DNA of 64,000 nucleotides from an uncultured Bryobacterales bacterium (GCA_951813065.1 CATOTH010000009.1:620001-684000), one strand, 5' to 3'; numbered from the stretch's first letter, positions 24,794 to 33,828 are shown. Notes: generated from the letters alone by a model not told the origin. A program made the numbers and translations.

Positions 24794-26422
24794 ATGCATC
24801 GTCTAACGCGCACAATCACCCTACTGCTGTTACCTTTCGGTCTTGTTTGGGCGAATTCTCCGAACATCGTGTACATCATGGCCGACGATCTCGGGATCGG
24901 AGACGTCAAGTGCTATGGCGGTGATCGCTGCAAGATTGAGACTCCGGCGCTCGACTCACTGGCCCGAGACGGCATGCTATTCACTGACGCCCACGCGGTT
25001 GCCTCGGTCTGTGTCCCATCCCGTATCGGCATCATGACTGGGCGATATGCGTGGCGTTTCGCTAAACCCGCAAAGAGCGGGCCGTGGGGCTTCCTCAATC
25101 CGCAATTGCCTGTCGGCACATTCACAGTCGGATCAATGCTGCAGGGCGCCGGATACCGGACAGGCTATGTCGGCAAGTGGCATCTCGGAACCGTGATGCG
25201 GACGACCGACCGCCTGAACCAAGGTCCGGACAACGTCAATTACGACCTTCCTCTAGAAATCGGCCCCAATGACTACGGGTTCGATTATTCATTTGTCCTT
25301 CCGGGCTCACTCGACATGTACCCTTACGTGTTCGCCAAGAACGGACACTTCCAAGGCAAGGTCACGGCGCGGAAAGGCTGGAGCGCATTTAACCGCGTCG
25401 GCCCGGCGGCAGAAGACTTCGAGGACTACAAGGTCTTGGGCGATTTCGCGCGGGAGGCAGAGGGGTTCATCGAGCGCAATGCCGAACAGGCGCGGAATGG
25501 CAAGCCGTTTTTCTTGTATGTCGCGCTTACCTCCCCGCATACCCCGACCAGCCCGAGCCCGGCGTTTGAGGGGACAAGTGATCTGGGCCTATACGGAGAC
25601 TTCGTGCGGGAGACGGACGCGACGGTCGGACGAGTCCTAGACGCCATCGATGCCAATGGCTTGACCGAGAGCACTCTCGTGATTGCCACGTCCGATCACG
25701 GGGCGGCTCCTTACGCCGGCAACAAGCGGGCTGCGATACCGGGGCTGATCCGCGAACTCGAGAAACTTGGCCACTATTCCAGTGGGATTTACCGCGGGTA
25801 CAAGTTCACCGTTTTCGAAGGGGGCCTTCGCGTGCCGCTCCTTGTACGCTGGCCCGGAACCGTGGACGCCGGCTCGCGCTGCGATCGACTTGTTGGGCTG
25901 ATCGACATATCAGCGACTCTTGCTGACATCACGGGCGTCGAGTTGAATACCGACGAGGCTCCCGACTCAATCAGTTTCGCGGCGCTGCTGGAAGACCCGA
26001 GGGGCGCCGCGCCAAGAGTGAGTCTCGTTATGCAATCGCCCCTCGCATTTGCCCTGCGGCACGAGCGGTGGAAGCTCGCTCTAACCCCAGCCAGCGGATC
26101 TCGCGGGCTATGGGGAACTCGGCCCGAACCTGAGCAGGCATGGAAAGGTGCGCTTGAGAAATTCGGGTCACGGCCATCCGAAACCGATCTCCGCAAGGCG
26201 CCGTTCGTGCAGTTGTTCGATCTGGAGTCGGACGTGAGGGAATCAACGAACCTCGCCTTCGAGCGACCGGAAATTGCAGAACGGCTAGCGCACATCCTCG
26301 ATGCAACCGTCGAGAGAGGGCGCAGCACGCCGGGACCTGCCCTGCGCAACGACGTGCCAACGGTCGGTCTGCACCGCAATGCGCGACCGTGGCTCGAGAC
26401 ATTCGTCGGCGAGCCCCAGTGA
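24794..26422 (+). CDS. Exported sulfatase (alkaline-phosphatase superfamily)
   Basis: 542 residues from the ATG at 24794; the signal peptide MHRLTRTITLLLLPFGLVWA supports this start over an in-frame ATG 60 codons upstream. Metal-binding ADDLG lies at 30-34 (Asp31, Asp32). The sulfatase signature CVPSR at 73-77 makes Cys73 the residue expected to be converted to formylglycine. Further motifs are GKWHLG, SPHTP and ATSDHGAAPYAG. It would hydrolyse sulfate esters of glycans or other molecules in the periplasm. Maturation needs a formylglycine-generating enzyme or anSME, not found in the window. Its position after the CRTAC1 gene and near a large TonB-type receptor suggests polysaccharide use, which is inference. 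Confidence 0.9.
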   Translation: MHRLTRTITLLLLPFGLVWANSPNIVYIMADDLGIGDVKCYGGDRCKIETPALDSLARDGMLFTDAHAVASVCVPSRIGIMTGRYAWRFAKPAKSGPWGFLNPQLPVGTFTVGSMLQGAGYRTGYVGKWHLGTVMRTTDRLNQGPDNVNYDLPLEIGPNDYGFDYSFVLPGSLDMYPYVFAKNGHFQGKVTARKGWSAFNRVGPAAEDFEDYKVLGDFAREAEGFIERNAEQARNGKPFFLYVALTSPHTPTSPSPAFEGTSDLGLYGDFVRETDATVGRVLDAIDANGLTESTLVIATSDHGAAPYAGNKRAAIPGLIRELEKLGHYSSGIYRGYKFTVFEGGLRVPLLVRWPGTVDAGSRCDRLVGLIDISATLADITGVELNTDEAPDSISFAALLEDPRGAAPRVSLVMQSPLAFALRHERWKLALTPASGSRGLWGTRPEPEQAWKGALEKFGSRPSETDLRKAPFVQLFDLESDVRESTNLAFERPEIAERLAHILDATVERGRSTPGPALRNDVPTVGLHRNARPWLETFVGEPQ

Positions 26423-26607
26423 TGGCGCTTGGAGCCAGTTACCCTGGCAGTGCAGACTGGCTATTCCCGCCAGCAACGCCAACTTGGCTCCGTGATCCCG
26501 GCCCGAACCTTGATCCGTGCTCAGGCACGGGGCTGGAGCTCTTGGCATGACGGGCGATCCGAATCGACCTCCGCAACTCTCCGGTTCGTAGTCTCGCAGG
26601 CCGCTGT

Positions 26608-27090
26608 ATGCGTACGTACTCGCACGCAATCCAAACGGCTTGGCTGTGGCGAGCGCTCAATGAGCGTGGCAGGGGCGCTTCGTTCTCGGTTGTTCTCGGT
26701 TCGTTCATGCCCGACGTACCGCTGATCCTGCTCACCGCCTGGTATGCGGTGGCCGGGCGCTCCGAGAGCGGGGCCGGACAGCCATTGTTTGGACCAGAGT
26801 ACGACGCCCTCTTCTTTGGAGACCCGGTATGGATCGTTGGACACAATCTGATGCATGCACCCATCCTGATCCTGATGGCATTGGCGTTGGGCTGGACACT
26901 CGGGGAATCCTCAGGTGGAAGAGCTTGGACGGTTCTCTCCTGGTTCGCGGTCGGGTGTGGGATCCACTCCGTTATCGACATCGTTACGCATCACCGCGAC
27001 GGACCACTGCTGCTGTTTCCATTCAATCTCAACCTTCGATTCGCAAGTCCGATCAGCTACTGGGACCTGCGCTATCACGGCCAAGCGTGA
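26608..27090 (+). CDS. Membrane-bound metal-dependent hydrolase-like protein (DUF457/YdjM-like)
   Basis: 160 residues. The pattern MRTYSHAIQTAWLWRAL (His6), GSFMPDVPLILLTAWY, GHNLMHAPILILMALALG and HSVIDIVTHHRDGPLLLFPF resembles the YdjM/DUF457 group. There, conserved histidines and aspartates in four membrane helices suggest a metal site. The C-terminal LRFASPISYWD is also typical. The protein is inner-membrane with about four helices. Function is unsettled in the family; the E. coli member is annotated only as a putative hydrolase. It follows the sulfatase by 185 bases on the same strand. Confidence 0.65.
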   Translation: MRTYSHAIQTAWLWRALNERGRGASFSVVLGSFMPDVPLILLTAWYAVAGRSESGAGQPLFGPEYDALFFGDPVWIVGHNLMHAPILILMALALGWTLGESSGGRAWTVLSWFAVGCGIHSVIDIVTHHRDGPLLLFPFNLNLRFASPISYWDLRYHGQA

Positions 27091-27249
27091 TGCTGCTTGA
27101 GCACGGGCTGGACATGGCCGCAGTCATCGCCATGCTGAGAACGCGGGCTGTTCGCTGGGCGCGGCGCTTGCGCTTGAGTCTCCCGTCCCGTCAGACTGAC
27201 TGACAGGGCTGCCATCCCGGCAGGTCGCGCATCGTGGAGGCAACAGCAA

Positions 27250-28203
27250 ATGGACACTAGGGAATCGGCCAGCGTGCACACTCGTAGGGAGATTCTCGGC
27301 TGCGGAGGCGTAGCAGCGGCAACTCTCGCTGGATGCAGCCCGACCGGGACAGAAGTGCAAGAGGAGTGGACCCGGGCGGTCAACGGCCGGATTCGCCAGT
27401 CGGTATGCTTCTGGTGCTTCGAGAGTTCGGAGTGGGCGTGGGATCTAGACACGCTTGCCGCGAATGCTGCCTCGCTCGGGATTGAGAGCGTCGAACTGCT
27501 TGCACCGGATCAGTGGCCAACCGTCAAGAATCACGGCTTGACATGTGCCATTGCTGGAAACGGAGTCCCGGCCCCGCCATTCGTGAAGGGGTTAAACAAT
27601 CCTCGCTATCAAGCAGATGTCATTGAAGCTACGAAGGCGACCATGGATGCTTGCGCTCAAGAGGGCATCCCAAGCGTGATCGCTTTCACTGGTTACAAGT
27701 GGACCGATGCCGAAGATCCGCAAAGCGGCGAGATCTCACGGGAGGAGGGGGCTCGCAACACGATCGCTGGTCTGAAGGAACTGGCAGCGTATGGGGAGGA
27801 AAAGGGTGTCACGGTGTGTTTGGAAATGCTCAACACCCGAGATGGCACTCATCCGATGAAGGGCCATCCCGGCTACCAGGGGGATGATATCGACTATTGT
27901 GCGGACATCATCAGGGAGGTCGGATCCCCCCGAGCCAAACTGCTCTTCGACATCTATCACGTTCAAATCATGAATGGGGACGTCATTCGGCGTATCCGTT
28001 CGATGCACGATTTGATTGGCCACGTTCACACCGCAGGTAACCCCGGAAGGAACGAACTGCACTTGAAGCAGGAGATTCACTATCCGTCCGTGATGGATGC
28101 GCTTGTTGAGGTTGGGTACGAGGGGTTCGTTGGCCAAGAGTTTATCCCGACGCAGGACCCACTCGACTCCCTGGCACGAGCAGTTAGACTCTGCGACGTT
28201 TGA
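27250..28203 (+). CDS. Exported hydroxypyruvate-isomerase-like TIM-barrel protein
   Basis: 317 residues. The N-terminus has a twin-arginine-like motif (TRREILGCGG) leading to a lipobox, TLAGC, with Cys29 as the acylation site. A Tat-exported lipoprotein is therefore likely. The barrel matches hydroxypyruvate isomerase in order: VCLEMLNTR (metal Glu), LLFDIYHVQIMNGDVIRRI, LIGHVHTAGNPGRNEL and VGYEGFVGQEFIPT. Cytoplasmic Hyi interconverts hydroxypyruvate and tartronate semialdehyde; an exported relative probably acts on a different hydroxy-carbonyl or sugar. GGAGG at 27236-27240 supports the start. argC follows after 77 bases on the same strand. Confidence 0.8.
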   Translation: MDTRESASVHTRREILGCGGVAAATLAGCSPTGTEVQEEWTRAVNGRIRQSVCFWCFESSEWAWDLDTLAANAASLGIESVELLAPDQWPTVKNHGLTCAIAGNGVPAPPFVKGLNNPRYQADVIEATKATMDACAQEGIPSVIAFTGYKWTDAEDPQSGEISREEGARNTIAGLKELAAYGEEKGVTVCLEMLNTRDGTHPMKGHPGYQGDDIDYCADIIREVGSPRAKLLFDIYHVQIMNGDVIRRIRSMHDLIGHVHTAGNPGRNELHLKQEIHYPSVMDALVEVGYEGFVGQEFIPTQDPLDSLARAVRLCDV

Positions 28204-28280
28204 GAGCGCGGCGCGTTCAATCGCCTTTGTGACGGCCGTTACGATACTCGCTACCATCGGAGGAACGGGTTCGCATCGCA

Positions 28281-29306
28281 ATGGCCACCAAGACTAGGGT
28301 CGGCATCGTCGGCTTCACGGGATACAGCGGCGCAGAGCTTCTGCGGATCCTGAAGACCCATCCACGTGCCGAGCCGGTGCTGCTTGAGCATCGCTCTGTC
28401 GCCGACACGGAATTGCCGCTCGGGGAGAACGCTCCTCGCGTTCCTTTTCGGCCTGAGAGCTTGCGGGACGAAGGCATCAAGGTGGTGTTCCTTGCGACGT
28501 CCCTCCAGGTGTCAATGGAAGCTGCCCCCATGGTGCTTGAAGCCAATGCCCGTTGCATTGACCTAAGCGCCGCGTTTCGATTGCGCACCACCGCAAACTA
28601 CAACCGCTGGTACAGGGTCGAGCACACCTGTCCAGAACTCCTAGCGGACGCCGCGTACGGACTTCCGGAATTCTTTCGCCAAGTGGTCAAGATTTCCACG
28701 CTCGTGGCAAATCCGGGCTGCTATCCCACTGCCGCAAATCTCGCCGTTCGGCCTTTGATCGTGGAAGCCATCCTTGACAGGTCCGCGGGGGTGATCTGTG
28801 ATGCCAAGTCCGGAGTGAGCGGTGCGGGTCGCAAGCCTGCGCTAAAGACTCACTTTTGTGAGGTCACTGAGAATTTGTCGGCGTACGGGGTGCTGTTCCA
28901 TCGACACGTTCCCGAGATCCTCCACACGACGGACGTTGACGAGCACGAATTGAGCTTTACCGCGCAGCTTCTTCCCGTGCATCGAGGCATTCTCGAGACG
29001 ATCTATGTGCGAACTGAGGGCTCGATCCAGTGGTCAGATCTCTTGGCCGTCTACGAAAAGTACTACCGCGATGAGCCGTTCGTGCGCTTGTATCCGGAAG
29101 GGCGTCTTCCAGACCTGCGCGGCGTGTGCGGTACAAATTTCTGTGACATCGGCTTCCACGTCGATCCGCCGAGCAGGCGGGTCGTCATCGTCGCTGCAAT
29201 CGACAACTTAGTGAAAGGCGCAGCCGGGCAAGCTGTGCAGAACATGAATCTGTTGCTGGAGTATCCGGAAACTGCCGGCTTGCTGGATGGTGAGGCCTCT
29301 GAATGA
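28281..29306 (+). CDS. argC: N-acetyl-gamma-glutamyl-phosphate reductase
   Basis: 341 residues, normal for ArgC. The Rossmann motif GFTGYSGAEL lies at 11-20. The catalytic cysteine Cys147 is in the family signature NPGCYPTAA. DAKSGVSGAGRKP and HRHVPEI are also conserved. It reduces N-acetylglutamyl phosphate to the semialdehyde with NADPH, the third step of arginine synthesis. Its stop overlaps the argB start by four bases (ATGA), so translation is coupled. The rest of the arginine pathway is not in the window. Confidence 0.96.
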   Translation: MATKTRVGIVGFTGYSGAELLRILKTHPRAEPVLLEHRSVADTELPLGENAPRVPFRPESLRDEGIKVVFLATSLQVSMEAAPMVLEANARCIDLSAAFRLRTTANYNRWYRVEHTCPELLADAAYGLPEFFRQVVKISTLVANPGCYPTAANLAVRPLIVEAILDRSAGVICDAKSGVSGAGRKPALKTHFCEVTENLSAYGVLFHRHVPEILHTTDVDEHELSFTAQLLPVHRGILETIYVRTEGSIQWSDLLAVYEKYYRDEPFVRLYPEGRLPDLRGVCGTNFCDIGFHVDPPSRRVVIVAAIDNLVKGAAGQAVQNMNLLLEYPETAGLLDGEASE

Positions 29307-30073
29307 GACTCCTAGTCAAGCTCGGCGGAACGCTCCTCGAGACTGCCGAGCGCCGTACTTCGCTCGGAGTTCAACTGAAAAGGCTGTTCGGTGAAGGGCA
29401 CGAGGTCGTGGTGGTTCACGGCGGAGGGAAGCGGCTCAGCCGGTACCTTGCGGGCTTGGAGCACGAAAGCGAATTCATTCGGGGCCTTCGGGTAACACCT
29501 CCCGAGATTCTCGACGCAGTGCTGCGTGTCCTGGCCGGATCGGTTAATCGGCAGCTTGTCGCCGATTTCCAAGCCTCCGGCCTACAGGCCGTGGGCCTGA
29601 CTGGCATTGATGCCGGCTGCGTGCAGGCCTCTCAGCTCGATCCACGGCTTGGCCAAGTGGGCAAGGTCGAGCGTGTCGATCCCACATTACTCAATCGCCT
29701 TTCGAGAGACGGATATCTGCCCACGGTCGCGTGCGTCGCAGGGGGTGATTCAGGGGCAATCTACAACGTCAACGCCGACCAGATGGCTGCTGCTTGTGCG
29801 GCTGCCCTGGGAGTGGACCGTCTCGTGTTTCTGACCGATGTCGGTGGCGTTCTCGACGTCGGCGGCCAGGTGATCAAGAGGCTGGAGTCCGCAGACGCTC
29901 GGTCCCTGATCGACGGCAAGATCGCGATAGGCGGCATGGAAGCCAAGCTAACGGCAGCGATCGATGCGATCCGCCAGGGCATTCACCGAGTCTCGATCGT
30001 CAATGGCCACGAGGCCGACATTCTCGCTCGCACCCTCAATGGAACCGGGGCGGGCACCGAACTTCGCGCTTAA
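29303..30073 (+). CDS. argB: Acetylglutamate kinase
   Basis: 256 residues. The amino-acid kinase fold begins with VKLGGTLLE (phosphate-binding lysine) and VVVHGGGKRLSRYL. Later come GLTGIDAGCVQA, YNVNADQMAAACAAALGVDRLVFLTDVGGVLD and AIGGMEAKLTAAIDAI. It phosphorylates N-acetylglutamate with ATP, the step before ArgC. The length matches the short, arginine-insensitive type, and the N-terminal helix of hexameric arginine-inhibited enzymes is absent. PII normally stimulates ArgB only in cyanobacteria and plants, so the PII gene nearby is not evidence of that control. Confidence 0.93.
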   Translation: MRLLVKLGGTLLETAERRTSLGVQLKRLFGEGHEVVVVHGGGKRLSRYLAGLEHESEFIRGLRVTPPEILDAVLRVLAGSVNRQLVADFQASGLQAVGLTGIDAGCVQASQLDPRLGQVGKVERVDPTLLNRLSRDGYLPTVACVAGGDSGAIYNVNADQMAAACAAALGVDRLVFLTDVGGVLDVGGQVIKRLESADARSLIDGKIAIGGMEAKLTAAIDAIRQGIHRVSIVNGHEADILARTLNGTGAGTELRA

Positions 30074-30099
30074 GAGCGATCCGCCACGCCATCAACAAG

Positions 30100-30924
30100 T
30101 CAACCGATGGCAGGAGCCAAGTTGCGGTAGGCGAAGTAAAACGCTGCGACGGTAAGGGTGGCCACGCCGATCGAGGCACCCTTCCAAACCGATTCTCTTC
30201 CCGGGTCTTGGCCGGGCGTACCGCAGAAGTAGCCGAATGCTAATCCTGCCGCCAGCCCTCCCAAGTGGGCAGCATTGTCGATGTTTGGGAAGAGAAACCC
30301 AAAAATCGCGATCGCGATGATCCAACGCTTTGCCACCGACTGCAGGTGCGAGTTGAAGTTCCTGCGGCTGAAACCGTACATCGCGCCGATGAGGCCGCAA
30401 ATTGATGCCGACGCCCCGATGGACAGCCCGTCCGACCACATTGTGCTGGCGGCGAATCCGCAAACGCCCGTTGCCAAGTAGAACACCAGGAATCTCGAGG
30501 TTCCGAACATGTCCTCGGCGATTGGCCCCAGATTGTACAGAGACATCATGTTGAACGCGAGGTGCATCAGACCGCCGTGGAGGAAGTTTGCCGTCAGCAG
30601 CCTCCACCATTCCCCGTAGAGCAGGATCGAGAGCCTGAACTTGCCTCCCATCATCAGCAACACCTGCCCGTCGATGTTGGCGAGCATGCCAGTCTCGCCG
30701 GCCAATCGGATCGTCAGAATCAGGGACGTAACGAACAGCGCCGCATTGATCAGCAGGAGAATGATGGTGGTGAAGCCGACTTGTGAGCCAGCCATGCTCA
30801 TCCGCTCTTCTCGACGGAGTCGGCTGGCCGCGGTCATCGGGAGTGCGTTTCCGCAATACTGGCAGGTCTTGTCCTTGCTGTCGATGAACGCCCTGCAATG
30901 CGGGCACATTCGCGGCTTTGACAT
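30100..30924 (-). CDS. Rhomboid intramembrane serine protease with N-terminal zinc ribbon
   Basis: 274 residues. A zinc ribbon at the N-terminus has Cys7, Cys10, Cys21 and Cys24 (CPHC and CQYC). Six or seven membrane helices follow. The rhomboid hallmarks are WWRLLTANFLHGGLMHLAFNM (H-G-x-x-H-L-x-x-N), the active-site serine Ser172 in SIGASASICGLIGAMYG, and His220 in NAAHLGGLAAG. It cleaves membrane proteins within or near the bilayer. The zinc ribbon faces the cytoplasm and may recruit a partner or nucleic acid. It is convergent with argB. Confidence 0.92.
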   Translation of the reverse strand: MSKPRMCPHCRAFIDSKDKTCQYCGNALPMTAASRLRREERMSMAGSQVGFTTIILLLINAALFVTSLILTIRLAGETGMLANIDGQVLLMMGGKFRLSILLYGEWWRLLTANFLHGGLMHLAFNMMSLYNLGPIAEDMFGTSRFLVFYLATGVCGFAASTMWSDGLSIGASASICGLIGAMYGFSRRNFNSHLQSVAKRWIIAIAIFGFLFPNIDNAAHLGGLAAGLAFGYFCGTPGQDPGRESVWKGASIGVATLTVAAFYFAYRNLAPAIG

Positions 30925-31234
30925 GGGCGATCTTTCATCTTGGGCTGACTGCAGCGGGAATGCAACAGCGGCACGACCGGGCTGGCCAGTGTTTCAAGGG
31001 ATCCGTGGATATAGCAGCGCCTTGGCGGGCACGCCAAGCCCGCACCGAGCGGTCGCCCTCCAGCCGCTTCTGTTAGGGGTCGCCACGTTGAGCAACGGGC
31101 GGACAGAGATTGCCGATTGCAATGGTGCAAGCCGTTTTCGTCACTGCGGGAGTCCGATCAGCTCAGGCGCTGTGGTGGCACTACCAGTTCGATGGACCCT
31201 GCCATCCCCGCGAACAGGCAGAGCGGGTGAGCCG
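30925..31234. other. Intergenic region between the rhomboid and anti-sigma genes
   Basis: About 310 bases. The only structure seen is a 7-bp GC-rich hairpin, CTTGGCG-GGCA-CGCCAAG at 31021-31038, without a T-tract. No open frame of protein-like composition was found. Confidence 0.4.
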
Positions 31235-31906
31235 CTAGGACTTGCTGTCGATCCGTTGGAACACGATGACCCTTTGGCCCATCATCGGCTGCCCAAAGCG
31301 CTGGGCTGGCTCAAACTTGCTTGTTAGCAGGGCGCTGGCCAGTTCGCCGCGCATTCGTCCCTCCACCGGCTCGCCGTCGGCGACGAGGAAATCGTAGACT
31401 CCCCCTCGATCATCGATATATGCCAGTACGGTGTAGTCTCTCGCGACTGGATACGGCGAGGGCAGAGTCATGAATGGTGCGGTGACCAGTGGCCGGGCCA
31501 GGAAACGTAGCGGAACGTCGTCGGCGCTCGCCGTCGGCTCCGCCCAGAATGCGGACAGCATTGCCGGCACGAGTACCAAGGCGAGGAGCACTCCCCCAAC
31601 AGCCGGGACCGCGACAGGCCGCACCAAGTTCGATAGCCGAATATTCAGTTTTCGCAAAGCGATGCCTGGGTCCCGACGTTTCTGGGCTTCGATCGAAAAC
31701 GCACTCAGAATCCGGAATTCCAGGCTTGCAGGAGGGGCCGGGTCAGGTACCGCACAGAGCCACCCGCCCAGCGACTCCGATTCCTCGTAGTGAGCGTGGC
31801 ACGCGGCACAATACGAAAGGTGAAGGCGCAGGAGAGTCTTCTCCAGAAAGCCGAGCTCGAAGTCGATGTACCGACCAATTCGCTGTCTTGCCCAATTGCA
31901 GTGCAT
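31235..31906 (-). CDS. Anti-sigma factor with zinc-finger (ZAS/zf-HC2) and C-terminal energy-transducer-like domain
   Basis: 223 residues from the ATG at 31904-31906, four bases after the sigma-factor stop. The N-terminal zinc-binding motif is Cys3...His29-x3-Cys33-x2-Cys36, the ZAS pattern of ECF anti-sigma factors. One membrane helix lies near 100-125 (VAVPAVGGVLLALVLVPAML). The periplasmic part ends with VYDFLVADGEPVEGRMRGELASALLTSKFEPAQRFG, similar to the TonB-C-like domains seen in acidobacterial anti-sigma proteins. It would hold the sigma factor encoded upstream at the membrane until a signal releases it. Confidence 0.8.
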   Translation of the reverse strand: MHCNWARQRIGRYIDFELGFLEKTLLRLHLSYCAACHAHYEESESLGGWLCAVPDPAPPASLEFRILSAFSIEAQKRRDPGIALRKLNIRLSNLVRPVAVPAVGGVLLALVLVPAMLSAFWAEPTASADDVPLRFLARPLVTAPFMTLPSPYPVARDYTVLAYIDDRGGVYDFLVADGEPVEGRMRGELASALLTSKFEPAQRFGQPMMGQRVIVFQRIDSKS

Positions 31907-31910
31907 TTTT

Positions 31911-32558
31911 CTACTCCGTTTGCCAGCCGTTGTTGCCCGGGACAAGTGCCGGTGCATGTCGCAGCAGCTGGCGCTTCAAGGCCTCGCGCCCGCGCATGAT
32001 CCGGGACTTTACCGTTCCGAGAGAGATGCCTAGCGTCTCGGCGATCTCGTTGTAGCTGAAGCCCGAGATATCGCGGAGCACAACCGCTTCTCTGAACCGA
32101 GGATCGATCTCGCGCAACGCGACACTCAAGATGTCGCGATGCTCACGCGCTTCGGTATGTTCGAATGGCCCCCTGCCGGGATGCGCCAATTGGTCAACAT
32201 ACGCAATCGCCTGGCCATCCCGCACTGATGCGGCCACCTCGCGTAACCGATGTCGAGAGAACCATCGGCGCCGGTTGGACGACTCGTGCGCCGCGATCCG
32301 ATAGATCCAGGTCTTGAGGGTGCAGTCCTCTCGGAAATCCCCGATCTTCCGGAAGACCTTCACGAAGATGTCTTGGGTGACGTCTTCCGCCTCCGATGGA
32401 TCGTCGACCAGCCTCCAGACGTAGGCGAACACCGGCCCTTGATAGCGATCCAGAAGCTCGCGGTAACTCTCCGGGGCTTCACACTTGAGGCCGCGTACCA
32501 AAGCGGCGTCTGGATCCGTCACCGCCGGCAGTGATCGAAGGCGAGTTCCGCGACTCAT
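31911..32558 (-). CDS. ECF RNA polymerase sigma factor (RpoE-like)
   Basis: 215 residues. Region 2 spans YRELLDRYQGPVFAYVWRLVDDPSEAEDVTQDIFVKVFRKIGDF with the core-binding D-x-x-Q-D-x-F-x-K-V-F. Region 4 has LREIDPRFREAVVLRDISGFSYNEIAETLGISLGTVKSRIMRGREALK. Regions 1.1 and 3 are absent, as in ECF factors. It recruits RNA polymerase to stress promoters. Its regulator follows four bases downstream, so the two are co-translated. The target promoters are unknown; such genes usually autoregulate, but no clear ECF-type promoter was identified upstream. Confidence 0.93.
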   Translation of the reverse strand: MSRGTRLRSLPAVTDPDAALVRGLKCEAPESYRELLDRYQGPVFAYVWRLVDDPSEAEDVTQDIFVKVFRKIGDFREDCTLKTWIYRIAAHESSNRRRWFSRHRLREVAASVRDGQAIAYVDQLAHPGRGPFEHTEAREHRDILSVALREIDPRFREAVVLRDISGFSYNEIAETLGISLGTVKSRIMRGREALKRQLLRHAPALVPGNNGWQTE

Positions 32559-32919
32559 TGAACTGGTCGGCCAACATCAGCCTAGCACCAGGTGACTGCG
32601 GCTGGCTGATTGAATTGCCTTTCTTGGCCCTGCAGACACCGTCGGCCCGTGATTTGTTCCCCTGCTCTCCAACATGTTTGGCAGGGAATCGAGAGCAAGA
32701 CCCAACTTCATGGTCAGCCCTTCCACCTCTCCGCGATCAGATCTGCCCCAAAACGCCAAGAAGCAACTCTCAGCGTGTGCTACTCTCTCCAAACGGGCAG
32801 ACGCGTGTGTTGAGCAGGAACGTGTTCCGTTCGGGTGCCCTGCGTCCCCTAGGCTGTTCTTGGAGCTGTCTAGAAGATCGGCGGAATCCGGTTTCATAGA
32901 TTCATTGAAGGCTTGAAGT
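32559..32919. other. Intergenic region between the sigma factor and the ROK gene
   Basis: About 360 bases between divergent genes, presumably holding both promoters. No convincing open frame, repeat or consensus promoter was found by eye. Confidence 0.4.
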
Positions 32920-33828
32920 ATGCCGGATGATTTCTTGATTGGCATAGATTTAGGTGGAACCAAGATCGCCGCCGCTGCCTTTGGCATCGACGGCAAGCAA
33001 CGTGGCAAGGTCGTGCGGCTGCCGACCATGGCGCGCATGCAGCCGGCGGTGACCCTGACCAACATGAAGCGGGTCGTCAAGCAGGCCAAGTTGAGCGCTG
33101 GTGTTGCAGGCGCTCCCAAGGCCGTCGGCATGGGCAGTTCCGGCCCGCTTGACCAAAAAAATCGAGTCCTTCACGACCGTGACTCGCTTCCCAATCTGGT
33201 CGGGTTCAACATCGGGAAGTTCAGCCTAGAGGAGTTCGGCGCGCCCCTGTACCTTGAGAACGACGCGGCCTGTTTTGCCCTCGGAGAGGCGATCCACGGG
33301 GCCGGGAAGTCGAAGGAGATCGTCTTGGGGGTGACGCTCGGTACGGGATTCGGATGTGGGCTCACCATTGGCAGCAAGATCTACACAGGAGCAACGAACA
33401 ACGCGGGCGAAGTCGCGTATTGCCGAGTCGGGGGATCGGATTTCGACCATGCGTGCTCAGGGCACGGCGTGGTTCGGCAGTACCGGCGAAATGTGGAGTC
33501 CCGACCGGGTGAGGGCCTGACCGCGAAGGAGGTGGGCGACCTCGCGGAGCAAGGAGACCCGGCGGCCCTTCGCGCGTGGGAGACCTATGGTCGCAATGTC
33601 GGCACGGCGATTGCCACGGTGTGCTGCGTTGTCGATCCAACCACAGTCGTGCTCGGGGGATCGATCAGCCAGAGACTGTCGCTGTTCCAAGATCCTCTGA
33701 TGGAATCGGCGCGAGGCATCCTGCCCACGACTTCACGCGAGTCGTTCCGCCTAGAGCTTTCCAAGCTCGGTGCGGCTGCAGGCCTCACGGGTGCTGCCGA
33801 GTACGCTAGGCAGCAGGTCTCGGACTGA
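32920..33828 (+). CDS. ROK-family sugar kinase-like protein lacking the zinc-site residues
   Basis: 302 residues. The phosphate-1 motif IGIDLGGTKIAAAAFGIDG starts the ASKHA fold. GMGSSGPLDQKNRVL, LENDAACFALGEA and GVTLGTGFGCGLTIGSKIY (phosphate-2) follow, then PTTVVLGGSIS (adenosine motif). ROK kinases such as glucokinase phosphorylate hexoses. The usual zinc motif is altered: the E-x-G-H histidine reads EVAY, and the C-x-C-G-x-x-G-C-x-E loop reads ACSGHGVVR, leaving a single cysteine. The catalytic aspartate of LENDAA is present. It may therefore be a zinc-independent hexose kinase or a sugar sensor. No HTH domain is present, so it is not a repressor. Confidence 0.8.
   Translation: MPDDFLIGIDLGGTKIAAAAFGIDGKQRGKVVRLPTMARMQPAVTLTNMKRVVKQAKLSAGVAGAPKAVGMGSSGPLDQKNRVLHDRDSLPNLVGFNIGKFSLEEFGAPLYLENDAACFALGEAIHGAGKSKEIVLGVTLGTGFGCGLTIGSKIYTGATNNAGEVAYCRVGGSDFDHACSGHGVVRQYRRNVESRPGEGLTAKEVGDLAEQGDPAALRAWETYGRNVGTAIATVCCVVDPTTVVLGGSISQRLSLFQDPLMESARGILPTTSRESFRLELSKLGAAAGLTGAAEYARQQVSD

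Noticed and set aside
26281..26422. Reading the sulfatase as a longer protein starting at 24614
   Set aside because: The first 60 codons lack coding features, whereas the ATG at 24794 opens directly with a signal peptide.
31021..31038. GC-rich 7-bp hairpin as a terminator
   Set aside because: No T-tract on either strand, and it lies about 100 bases upstream of the rhomboid start rather than after a gene.
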